The notes under the pieces were generated by a model. The model did no database searches, had not been told where the DNA came from, and worked only from the letters and a program-made list of their open reading frames with translations. From Flectonema sp. DT1601 (Eukaryota > Euglenozoa > Diplonemea > Diplonemida > Diplonemidae), in the NCBI GenBank assembly GCA_964019425.1, contig OZ025816.1, forward strand, positions 310,001 to 374,000: DNA of 64,000 bases, given 5' to 3'. Below, one piece after another: positions 45,271 to 54,202 of the stretch (the stretch's first letter is position 1; each line of letters starts with the position of its first letter). The position numbers and the translations under genes are program-made.

Positions 45271-46823
45271 CTTTTTGAACCTAAAAAGTAAAAATGCCCA
45301 CGCTAGGAGGAAAAAAAAAAAAAGGAAAATTTGAGAACTATTGTGCGGAAACGCAACAGCATTAACTAAAACCAATATACAACTTAAACCGTGTCACTTT
45401 TATGGCACTCGAAAGCTCAAAATTAGTATAACAAGACTGTACAACTTCCAACAAGGATCGACAGAAGCCCTATCGCTATCAACAGAGTAAATAATGTTTT
45501 TTTTTACAAGTGATTTCGTTTTCTCTTTTTAAAGAACAAAATCACTGTACAGAGGAAACCAGTCAGTCGCTACGAATAACTGCAGACACTGATATCGACT
45601 GTTTGAAGGAGACTGAAAGGAGAAAAAAAAAATGATAACAATGATGGAAAAAAAAAAAAAAAAAAAAGAAAAAAAAAGAAGACAAGATAAAGACATGACA
45701 CCATGTCTTTTTTTTTTTTTTTTTTTTTTTTTCTTCTACTTTTTTTTTTTTTTGTGATGTTAGGAGGGGAAAAAGAACGAACAAAAACCAACGATACCGT
45801 AAAACAACAGCATGCTACCTTACCAACGCTAGTGTCAGCAGTAGACGGTGGTTAAAGGTTATTTATGTAACCTTAAGCAGAAGAGAAGAGACAATACAAA
45901 TACAAGTGTGTTGTGCTGTGGATGGAGAAAACAAAAAGACATACTGAAAGTGGAAAATAAAAAAAAAAAGAATCGGCAGAATCCCATTTAACTTTATAAT
46001 TCACACTTTGTTTTTTTTTGTGAGCAACTGATACAAAATCCTAATAAAGGAATAGGTTAGCTATGTTGCCCACAATTCTCTCTCTCTCTACCGAAACAAT
46101 GGGTTTGTAGGCACAATAAAAAAAACACAATTAACGTTGCAAAAACAACGTCAAAAAAAAAAGGATGATAAAAAACGACCACTGCAACTACCTGTAAAGT
46201 GCAATAAAGAAATTAGTTCTCCCTTGAATCGGGATTTTTATTTGTTAACAATCACACTTTTTCAGGTTAGAGAATGAGTAGCCGTACATCTCTTTTAATT
46301 TTTTCAATCTTTTTTTTTTTTTTTCCTAATTGAAACATAACTTCGTACCCTTTCTACCTTTGAGAAGTTTTGAAGGGGAAGTATTGTTTAGCAATTTCAC
46401 TTCGTTTGTAATAAAACTAAAAAAATGTAGAATGAACCAATCACATACTTGATCATTAACTGAATGAAGGAAATCAAAGCAAAAAAAGAACTGGTTTTGT
46501 CTAAAATATCTCACTCTTTTTCATTTAAAAAAAAGTAGTCGCACACGGAGAGGCTTTGCCTGTTTTTGCGAGCCAAAACAGTTTTCAACTTTTTCGGCCG
46601 AGTTTATAATACTCTGCCAAAGTAACTACTAGTTTTAATCTTGTTCTCATTCTTTGGTTAACATCACGTGCGAAAGTTCGCTACTAACAAAGTAACATTC
46701 AAATAAACCTAAGAAGAACAAAAGAAAAAAACTTTTTTTTTTTTTTTTTTTTTTTTTCCACGCAACAAAATCAGTCTTATCCCGCACCACAAAAAACAAA
46801 ACAATGCAATACTTGAATGATTG
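45271..46823. other. Gene-free AT-rich spacer
   Basis: Contains long A and T runs (about 45650-45670, 45710-45750, 46310-46324, 46733-46757) and no frame of gene-like composition. No RNA gene is recognised. Confidence 0.5.
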
Positions 46824-46937
46824 CTAACGAAGTTGTAAAATACAAAGGCGGGACGGTCTACCTGTCAACTCAGTGAACCCAAAGAATCCGATGTCGCAAT
46901 CTTCGAAGTCCACTGGCGCCGGGATCGAACTTAACAT
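46824..46937 (-). CDS. Possible 37-codon small ORF or first exon
   Basis: Within an AT-rich spacer this island is markedly GC-richer. On the minus strand an acceptor (TTGTACGTTATCAG) is followed 9 bases later by an ATG that opens MLSSIPAPVDFEDCDIGFF and ends 37 codons in with TAG. A possible donor (TTGACAG|GTAGAC) lies after codon 24, so it could instead be a first exon. No homologue is recognised. The case rests on composition, strand and acceptor placement. Confidence 0.35.
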   Translation of the reverse strand: MLSSIPAPVDFEDCDIGFFGFTELTGRPSRLCILQLR

Positions 46938-47467
46938 TAATTTTGACTGATAACGTACAACAAATTAAACCAAAGTTTTTCTTTTCTTTTTTTTTTTCTT
47001 GTTCGGTTCAATTTGTTAATCAAAAGTTCAAACTTCCTCATTAAGTATACATCAATGGCGCGCTGTACAACTTCGATTTGCCCAAAAAAGTCAGGTCTCT
47101 GGAAAAGACTATGAGACTATTGATACAAATTGATCGAAGTAGCGTAGGCATTGATAATAAGCTGTTGAGAAGAGGAAGAAGGAAGAAGGAAAAACAAAAA
47201 AAAAAAAAAAAAAAAAGGGGGAGAGAAGATAGATGGGATGGATAATGATGATTTAAGTGCGACTGACATGAAACTATCGTCAATCACTGTTTGACGTTTT
47301 TTTTTTTTTTTTTTTTTTTTTTTTCAAATTAGTTCCTCCTCTACTAACAACCACAACTGTGTCATATAAAACACTCTGTGCTAGCGCTGGAAAGCTTCAT
47401 CTCTATATGTTTACAGATGCAATTCTTGTTGATTTTTTTTCTCAAAAAAGCAAAAGATAAACAAAAC
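46938..47467. other. Spacer
   Basis: AT-rich with an A20 run near 47195 and a T run of nearly 30 near 47300. An 80-codon minus frame (47041-47283) is Leu/Phe/Ser-rich with a homopolymer Phe block and is not supported. Confidence 0.5.
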
Positions 47468-47896
47468 TCACATCAGAGAAACAGTGTTGTTTGGAATAAA
47501 ATAATCACCCATCATTGCCTCACTCAGAGAGATTGACTGAAGAGACTCAGATTTGTCCCCAACTAATGATGCAGAGGTCACTGGCGAGAAGGAATCCTCC
47601 AACAGAGCAGCTTCAAATGATTTCCCTTTAATGATGTTAAAGTTTAAGTGATCTCCAAGGGTATCAAATTCATGGTTTGCTGGAGTGAAATAGTCTCCCA
47701 TTACGCTTTCCTGAGTGCGGTTCAAACCGTCTCTATCTTTCAGGTCAATTCTCTGTCCGAATGGTGAGATTTCCTCATTCAAAACAACATCACTCATCGA
47801 TGGTCCGAAGTCAAATCCGATTACACTCGCTGGAACTTTTCTCACACTCGTGGTGGTGGCTGCTGACAAAAATCTCTTGGTAGTGGAGGCGAACAT
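47468..47896 (-). CDS. Small protein with mitochondrial-type presequence and twin MGDYF motifs
   Basis: The product is 142 residues. The N terminus (MFASTTKRFLSAATTTSVRK) has the Arg/Lys, Ser/Thr and no-acid composition of a mitochondrial targeting sequence. The mature part is acidic and contains a repeated motif, ESVMGDYFTPANHEF (about 65-80) and EAMMGDYFIPNN near the C terminus, plus GFDFGPSMSDVV. The motif spacing suggests two copies of a short binding element. The ATG follows a leader with a run of 14 A. I do not recognise the family. Confidence 0.5.
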   Translation of the reverse strand: MFASTTKRFLSAATTTSVRKVPASVIGFDFGPSMSDVVLNEEISPFGQRIDLKDRDGLNRTQESVMGDYFTPANHEFDTLGDHLNFNIIKGKSFEAALLEDSFSPVTSASLVGDKSESLQSISLSEAMMGDYFIPNNTVSLM

Positions 47897-48039
47897 TTTA
47901 GTTTTTTTTTTTTTTTAAAAAAACGGAATAGCTTATAAACTATCTGAGGAGGGTCAGAAGATAATTTTATGGTTGTTTTTAGTAGAATTCCTATTACACC
48001 ACTTTTTCTATACACACGCTGCCATTCTGATTTGTGAGA

Positions 48040-48070
<31 letters not shown>

Positions 48071-48359
48071 GACCTGAACAAAATAACAAAAAGAAGTAAT
48101 CGATCACTGTCTACGACCCACAATAGTCTTTTTTTTTTTTTTAATTGAAGTATTCCGTTGCAACGCTCAAATGGTGTCGCAAGTCAATTCCGCTGAAATA
48201 AGCAGCTGCAAACACTGGTAACTAATTGACTGACGTGTTGAAGAGAAGCGAAATTTTGATGAACACGTCCAAGACACGTGCCTACAGAGCTTAGCCCCTA
48301 CTAAGCTATTAACTCTGACAAAGCAGAAAGATGAGTACCCCGAAGTTACAGAACAGTAC
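47897..48359. other. Spacer
   Basis: Contains T runs at about 48043-48070 and 48128-48142; otherwise mixed sequence without a supported gene. Confidence 0.5.
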
Positions 48360-49635
48360 TTAGTATTCTTCTTGAAGTTCTCCTAGATAGCTGTTTTTTT
48401 ATTTTTTATTTTTAATTTTTTTTCTAAATATTAATAAGCAATGTACATACATTGTACGGTCTGTCGAGCAGCTGCCGAATATCGCCCCTCCAGGATGGAA
48501 ATCCACATCGTTAATTGGAGCACGATGTCCAGGAAGGATGTATTCCGCCTGTTTATTTATTTGTTTTTATATTTTTTTTTTTTTTTTGGAGAAAAGTGTT
48601 GTCACACAGATTAATAAATTCGTACCTTCTTTGTAGCCGTGTTCCAAATGTAGTGCATTGGTGGGGATGATGAACCGCAACTTACGTAATTACCCGATGG
48701 ATGCCATGCAGTACGAAGGAGATTAACATCGTCGCCGTGCTGTTTTGTAGTTTATAGTGGTTGGTGTTTATGATGATTTTTTTTTTTTTTTTTGTTAAAA
48801 AATAACATACGGAATGACCCTGAAATATGGCTGAGCAACGAGCTGAGTCACCTCCAGGAACAAATGCTCTGACATCCCACTTTCGGAGGGTATTATCGGT
48901 AGAGTTACTGAGGAGGTGATTTCCATCAGGAGAAATGGATATTCCGGTAATTAGTTCAGAGTGACCAGGGAGTGTAAAAAGAATTGATTCCTTACGAGAT
49001 TCCCAAGCCGATATTATACCCGAAGTGTCAGCAGTGTACACAATGTCATTGTTATTTGAAATAGCAACGCCTGTAACTGGATACACACCCTCATATGTTT
49101 GTGCATGGCGTTTTGGAATTCGGGTATCCCACAGTCTTGTTGTGGAATCGTCTCCTCCAGCAGCGATGAGGGGATCGCCTTTTATTGATGAACAGACGCA
49201 GTTTATAATCTCTCTCGATGCCTTTATGTTTTTTAATCTAATTTGTTTCTCTATATCCCATATTGCTATTGTCTTATCAGCTGAGGCTGAGATAAGTTTA
49301 TCTCCTGATGTGTTCCAGGTTAGTTCTGTTACTGACTGCTGATGACCTTTTAACCGATATAAGTTTTGACAATTTCCATAAACATTCCACACGAATAACT
49401 CTTTATCATGACCACCTGATGCTAAAATGTTTCCATTCGGATTGAACCTCATTGTTAATACTTCTTGTTTATGTCCTTCCAGTTTCATAACAGGTGCTTC
49501 TAAGTCACTCGTCCTCGCTCGGACTATTTGCATTTTTGAAGACTTGCCTGTGACGACAACGGTTCCTGCTCCTTCTTTTCTTCGTTTGTCCTCCTGAATC
49601 GCGACAACCGCACCCGCTGCAGCTGTTCGCTTCAT
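48360..49635 (-). CDS. SNRNP40: SNRNP40 (U5 snRNP 40-kDa WD40 protein), four exons
   Basis: Exons are 49635-48811, 48739-48626, 48548-48451 and 48390-48360, giving 355 residues in frame. Introns are 71, 77 and 60 bp. WD40 repeats match the family in order: LEGHKQEVLTMRFNPNG, GHDKELFVWNVYGNCQN, SADKTIAIWD, GGDDSTTRLWD, SNSTDNTLRKWDVRAFVPGG, then across introns GDDVNLLRTAWHPSGNYV and LPGHRAPINDVDFHPGG. The tiny last exon gives IYLGELQEEY, matching the human ending LYMGEIQ, which confirms the splice model. The protein sits with Prp8 and Brr2 in the U5 snRNP. A first-exon-only reading truncates the protein at the first intron. The acceptor CTAACTTCTATCACAAG is 13 bases before the ATG. Confidence 0.93.
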
Positions 49636-49788
49636 TTTTTGTATTATACTTGTGATAGAAGTTAGGTTTGAATAATAATCACTTTGTGGAGTGTCAAGTA
49701 TCAGGTAAAATAACGTCGTTCGCTGTTGTCAAATGTCGTAGTTTGCTAAGCAATCAGTCTTTATGAACCACGACTGAACGACCGATGG

Positions 49789-50095
49789 TTTTTTTTTTTT
49801 TTTTTTCGAATTTTATTTTGTTATTATTATGACTACTGGCAGGATCAACCAGGTTTCTTGTTCTTAACCAACAGGGAGTACCCGAAAGTACGCACCCCTG
49901 AGAGTTAAAAGCATCAAGACGCTGGTTGTCTCTTTATCTTTCGGCTTTGTGGGTTACAATATATGTGATGTTGCACACGGTGTTTATGACAACAAGTTGC
50001 CGTCTTAATCCCAGGCTTTATTTCTTCCCTCACTTAGGAAATACAAATTAACAACCGACAGAGTTGCTTACCGCACGCTAGGAGTTTGTCAAGTA
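49789..50095 (-). pseudogene. Retroposed pre-rRNA fragment (5'ETS plus first bases of 18S)
   Basis: At 49828-49855 the minus strand reads the first 28 bases of eukaryotic 18S rRNA, beginning AACCTGGTTGATCCTGCCAG and continuing TAGTCATA. Matching then stops and is followed by an A-rich stretch and A18 (49789-49806). Upstream, about 240 bases (49856-50095) are free of homopolymers and more GC-rich than the surroundings, as expected for 5' external transcribed spacer. The match extends several bases past the common PCR primer, so primer carry-over is unlikely. The tail suggests insertion of a polyadenylated pre-rRNA decay fragment. The exact left boundary of the spacer part is a guess. Confidence 0.65.
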
Positions 50096-50531
50096 AAAAG
50101 AAAACTGCGATAATCAGAAGTAAATAAAAAAAGGGGTGAAAAAAAAAAAAAAACATAAAGTAACGTTGAAGAAAAGTAATTCAGAAAATTAAAAAAAAAA
50201 AATAAAAAACCTTACTTTTGTTTCAGAAATAGGAAAAATAATCTGAAAAAAAAAAATAAAGTAAACTGATAGAAGAGAGGGGAATGGCACACCACTACCC
50301 ATATTGATGTACCCGAGTAGTTTTTCTCAGTTTCGAAATCTGTAATAAAAATTGCAAGAAAAGAAAAAAAGACATAGTCAATCGGGTCCGTGAGACCTTT
50401 TACCACACGGAAGTTGCTTTAGTAGTTTAATTGTGATTTATTTTAAGCAACTTGCCATTCGGTGGGAGTAAAACACACATCCATAGAGGTAAAAAAAAAC
50501 AAAAAAAAACAGTGGCAATAATACAAAGAAA

Positions 50532-50580
50532 TTAATATCAAGTACTCAACTGAAAAATATAATTGCAGTTGTTATTTTTC
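50532..50580 (+). repeat. Short repeat R2, copy A
   Basis: ATTAATATCAAGTACT followed by GAAAAATAT and a GCAGTTGTTA-like end; a second copy lies at 51317-51360. About 45 bases, diverged. Confidence 0.45.
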
Positions 50581-50609
50581 AAAAAGGAAAAAAAGGGGGG
50601 AAATTTTAT

Positions 50610-50715
50610 ATATTTTGTCTTATTGACCAGATGACGTTATTAAATCTAGTAATTTGGGGACTACAATTGTTGAAGATGGGAAAGATAAATGAGAAACCAT
50701 TTTTTTTTAAAAAGA
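50610..50715 (+). repeat. Dispersed repeat R1, copy A
   Basis: Shares TTATTGACCAGA, GACGT, AATCT, GTAATTTGGGGAC and a following purine-rich stretch ending in a T run with 52225-52330. The similarity is diverged but collinear over about 90 bases. Confidence 0.55.
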
Positions 50716-51316
50716 ATTTACGATCGTTATGTTCTGAGGAGGATCGGAAACATTTTTTTTTAAATAGAAAAAAAAAAAAAAGCAAAAGTCAGTAAGGAAA
50801 AGCTTCCTCTTAACAAACAATGTTAATACCACAGAACGCTAACGTTTTAGAAAAAAAAGCTTTCATCAGGAGAAAAACAACGATACCCCTTACCTTGTAG
50901 TTCACATTCACAGCTAACGAATAGATAACATCAGGAAAACTGTAATGGATGAAGGCTAAGAAGTGTTTTTTTTTTTTTTTTTTTTAATTGTCATTTATAG
51001 TTACCTGATTTCCAATCTTTTCCAACACAAGTCTCTGCAACTACTACGAAATTACGAATTCTTCAACTAAAAGGACACATAAGGCGAATATACAATAAAG
51101 GTGGGTGGGTTAACTGTTTCATTTTGTACGCGCAATACAAACGTATCGTATCATAGATCACAGTGACTAAAGGTAATGTTAGTGTCTGCAATTGACGTAA
51201 ATGTTTCTAACTTAGCTGCATGCACATCTGGTATTTTCAGTCCAGTATGGATGAAAGGGTGGGGGTGAAACTTTGACAATGTAAAAACAGTAACAACTTT
51301 AGGTATTAAAAACAAA

Positions 51317-51360
51317 AATTAATATCAAGTACTTGAATGAAAAATATTTGTAGTTTGTTA
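51317..51360 (+). repeat. Short repeat R2, copy B
   Basis: Partner of 50532-50580, in the same orientation. Confidence 0.45.
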
Positions 51361-51489
51361 ACCAAAGTAAATTACGTTCAGTAACAGATGAAAGGTGGGG
51401 GTGAAGAAAGAAAAAAAAACCAACAACAAGGGAACGGACGCGGGGATAACACAACACAACGATACGATGGGTATGTTTCGGAAGACTGC

Positions 51490-51528
<39 letters not shown>

Positions 51529-51789
51529 GGTGAAAACATCTCTAACTAGTCATTACTAATCATATCTTTGAGACTCACCACATGAAGACAGATATTGTTG
51601 TTTCATCATTTTATTAATTACTTCATAATTGAGAGAAGAAAAAGAAAAAAAAACATTGTCAGATTCGACTGCAGTAAAAAAAATATAGAAATTTAAAATT
51701 CATACGCACTTAAATCACTACCGTATCGTCGTCTAAATAAGATGTTGACACAGTAAGCAAATCACGTTAGTCATAATATAGAAATTAAT

Positions 51790-51822
<33 letters not shown>

Positions 51823-52224
51823 TGATGAACAAGTTTTTCTTCCCGCACTAATGACGGAAATGTTACTAATTCACAGTAATACACACTCGCTGAGAAGCAA
51901 GAAAAAAACGATTTAAAACCTAGCACGCTAAAACTTTAAAGAGACAGAGAGAGTAACTTGGTACCGTAAATTAAATACAAAAGCAAAAAAGAGGAGTCAA
52001 GTACCTGACTATTATAATATAATACGGAGATAAGGAAGTCCAATACGTTGCGTGCTACGCATCGCTGATACAGCAAACTAAAGAGCATCGGGTTAACTCC
52101 AATAGAGCTACGAGGCAACACACAACGAAATTAGACTCCCAATCTTATTGTTTAGTTTAATCAAAAGAAAAGCTTACGTTTGGAAGAAAAAACATTAAAA
52201 AAAAACGGAAATATATTTTTTTTT

Positions 52225-52332
52225 TGTTTTTATTTTATTGACCAGAAGACGTCCTCGAATCTGGTAATTTGGGGACCACGTACCAGAGATGCGAAGGAGG
52301 AGAAAATGATTGGCATTTTTTTTTTTTTTCTT
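52225..52332 (+). repeat. Dispersed repeat R1, copy B
   Basis: Partner of 50610-50715, in the same orientation. Ends in a run of 12 T. Confidence 0.55.
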
Positions 52333-52648
52333 TTTGTTCCTACGCAAGAACACGATCGGTAAAAGGTACAACATAAAAACAGTAGTACACTTTATAATAC
52401 CAAAATACGTCATAAGGTTAAACTAGAAAATCACAATTGTTAAAAGGGGAGAATAAAAAGAAACCTGAGAATTTGTATTCTTAACTTCAAAGGGGAGCCC
52501 GAATGTTTAACTATTTTTACTTAAAAAGAACAACAAGAACGAACAGATGGCAAAAAGGGTAAAGGACAAAAATAAAAAAATAATAATAATAACACAACAA
52601 AAGAATCGATAACCGAAATCATGCTTTTTAAAAATTATTTCTTTTTTT

Positions 52649-53977
52649 TTATAACTTCAAAGAGAGTCCTGGTTTCGCGACCAAGCCAGGAACTTGACCA
52701 CATATAATCTCACTATAAGCACCCGGAACATCTCGACGGCAGAGTCCAACAGGCATGTACTGTACACTAGAGGCTCCGACACAATTATTAGTTGCGTACT
52801 GATTCATAATTAGTCCTAGTGTCGCAGTGCAACTAGAAACAACAACCGATCCAGTACCTGTAGGTAAGCATTGACCAATCGGAAAGAAGTAACCTTCACA
52901 AGTTTCACTACAGATGTTATTGGTACATTGGATTTGAGTAAATGTCCGTGCTGGTGTTGGTGTTGGTAGAGGTGTAGGCGGACTTGGTGGTAGCTTTCCT
53001 GTAACCACAGCAATGGATGGTAAGTCTTGTAATAAACACTGATTACTACCTCTTGCTATTCTAATATAACCCGATTCACCCCAATTAATTCCCCAAGAAT
53101 TCTTTAAAATCCAATACCCAGGAGCGTATCCAACGATTAACACGCCATGATCAAGTTTCTTTCCTTGACAATTTGATAGAATTCCACTAGAATATGTCTG
53201 CCACGACGTAGCATCAACAGCTGTAGAGACAGGACCATGATTGCCAACCCAAATGGCGATTGCTGCTTCTGATTGTTCAATGTTGATATGAGAACTGATG
53301 ACTGCTCCGAAAGCTTTATCGGAAGTATTTTTACAGATTCCTGTGATACCATCACTACTGGTGTACGGATATGACGCTTCTGTGATAACCAATCCTCGAC
53401 TGCTATCAACTAGCCAGTTATAAGCATCAGTTATTGCTCCTTTTACGCAGCCTAATGCGTCAGTGTCACAGCTGACTAAGTATTGTTCAGATAAGCTGGT
53501 TAGATCGTTTCCAGATATTTTCCATTGTCCTTCAATGCTTCCAATTGATGCGAAGGCCCAACAGGATCCACATTGTCCTTGATTCTTTATATGTGTTACA
53601 GCTCCTCTTTGCCTCCAGTCAATGCTGGCGGGTATCGTGTTATTTTTTATTTTGGATGTGATTAGTTGTGATTTTTTATCTTCCAAGTTCAGGTTATGCA
53701 TTTTTTTAAACTCTTCGCTGCTCCAATCGCTGTAGGTGTTTACACCAAATTTCGCTTCTTTGTTGATCTTTTCAAGTTCACTTCCTATTTCTAAATTTTT
53801 TTTAAAAAGTTTTTTTCGATACACTTCCTCATCAGAAGAGTTGTAATTTTTACTATAAGTATGCTTAAATTCCTTCCACAGCAAGTCTACATTTTCACTA
53901 ATATACGATAGTGGGTATCCAGTACTCGTTGAGACTGCCACTGCCAAGATTGACATCACTCTCATGGTTGCTGTCAT
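52649..53977 (-). CDS. Cathepsin L-like (papain, C1A) cysteine protease with cruzipain-type C-terminal extension
   Basis: The product is 442 residues: signal peptide (1-20), inhibitory propeptide with ERFNIN/GNFD-like pattern (LWKEFKHTY to FGVNTYSDWSSEEF), then a mature domain from about 115. The active-site Cys is in NQGQCGSCWAF, His in LDHGVLIVGY and Asn in ILKNSWGINWGESGYIRIA. A Pro/Thr linker (PPSPPTPLPTPTPAR) joins a Cys-rich domain of about 95 residues (QCTNNICSETCEGYFFP, IGQCLP and a final IICG) like the extension of trypanosomatid cruzipain and CPB proteases. This indicates a lysosomal or feeding-vacuole protease. The acceptor TTACATCACAATCAG lies 12 bases before the ATG. The extension is the best taxonomic clue in the window. 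Confidence 0.93.
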   Translation of the reverse strand: MTATMRVMSILAVAVSTSTGYPLSYISENVDLLWKEFKHTYSKNYNSSDEEVYRKKLFKKNLEIGSELEKINKEAKFGVNTYSDWSSEEFKKMHNLNLEDKKSQLITSKIKNNTIPASIDWRQRGAVTHIKNQGQCGSCWAFASIGSIEGQWKISGNDLTSLSEQYLVSCDTDALGCVKGAITDAYNWLVDSSRGLVITEASYPYTSSDGITGICKNTSDKAFGAVISSHINIEQSEAAIAIWVGNHGPVSTAVDATSWQTYSSGILSNCQGKKLDHGVLIVGYAPGYWILKNSWGINWGESGYIRIARGSNQCLLQDLPSIAVVTGKLPPSPPTPLPTPTPARTFTQIQCTNNICSETCEGYFFPIGQCLPTGTGSVVVSSCTATLGLIMNQYATNNCVGASSVQYMPVGLCRRDVPGAYSEIICGQVPGLVAKPGLSLKL

Positions 53978-54202
53978 TATTTGTATTACCTGATTGTGAT
54001 GTAAAAAAACAATAAAAATATCGCAAAAAAATTATAAAAATTTAAAAAAAAATGTATCAAAATGTTTTAAAAATCTAATACGGAGATACAGACTTTCTAT
54101 GTGGAATGCAGAGACTGCGGTTGCAAAAACCGCAGGAAAAATTAAAAAAAAAAAGTAACAGCGGGGGATAAGAATTAATGCGACAGTTTGATATCAGAGT
54201 AG

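Larger units (their letters stand above)
49636..52648. other. Gene-poor region with decayed repeats
   Basis: About 3 kb with no supported protein gene. Besides the pre-rRNA fragment it contains pairs of diverged repeats (listed separately), a T run of about 30 near 51500 and an A30 run at about 51791-51820. Confidence 0.5.

Noticed and set aside
42457-45784. Many short frames with Lys or Phe blocks in both duplicates and the spacer
   Set aside because: They come from A/T homopolymers, differ between the two duplicate units by run length, and have no acceptors or domains.
46861-46935. tRNA-like GCCGGGATCGAAC
   Set aside because: The reverse complement has a T-loop-like string but no cloverleaf; the segment fits better as a small coding frame.
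49834-49855. 18S PCR primer contamination
   Set aside because: The match continues beyond the common forward-primer sequence by several rRNA bases, and the flanks read smoothly into spacer DNA.
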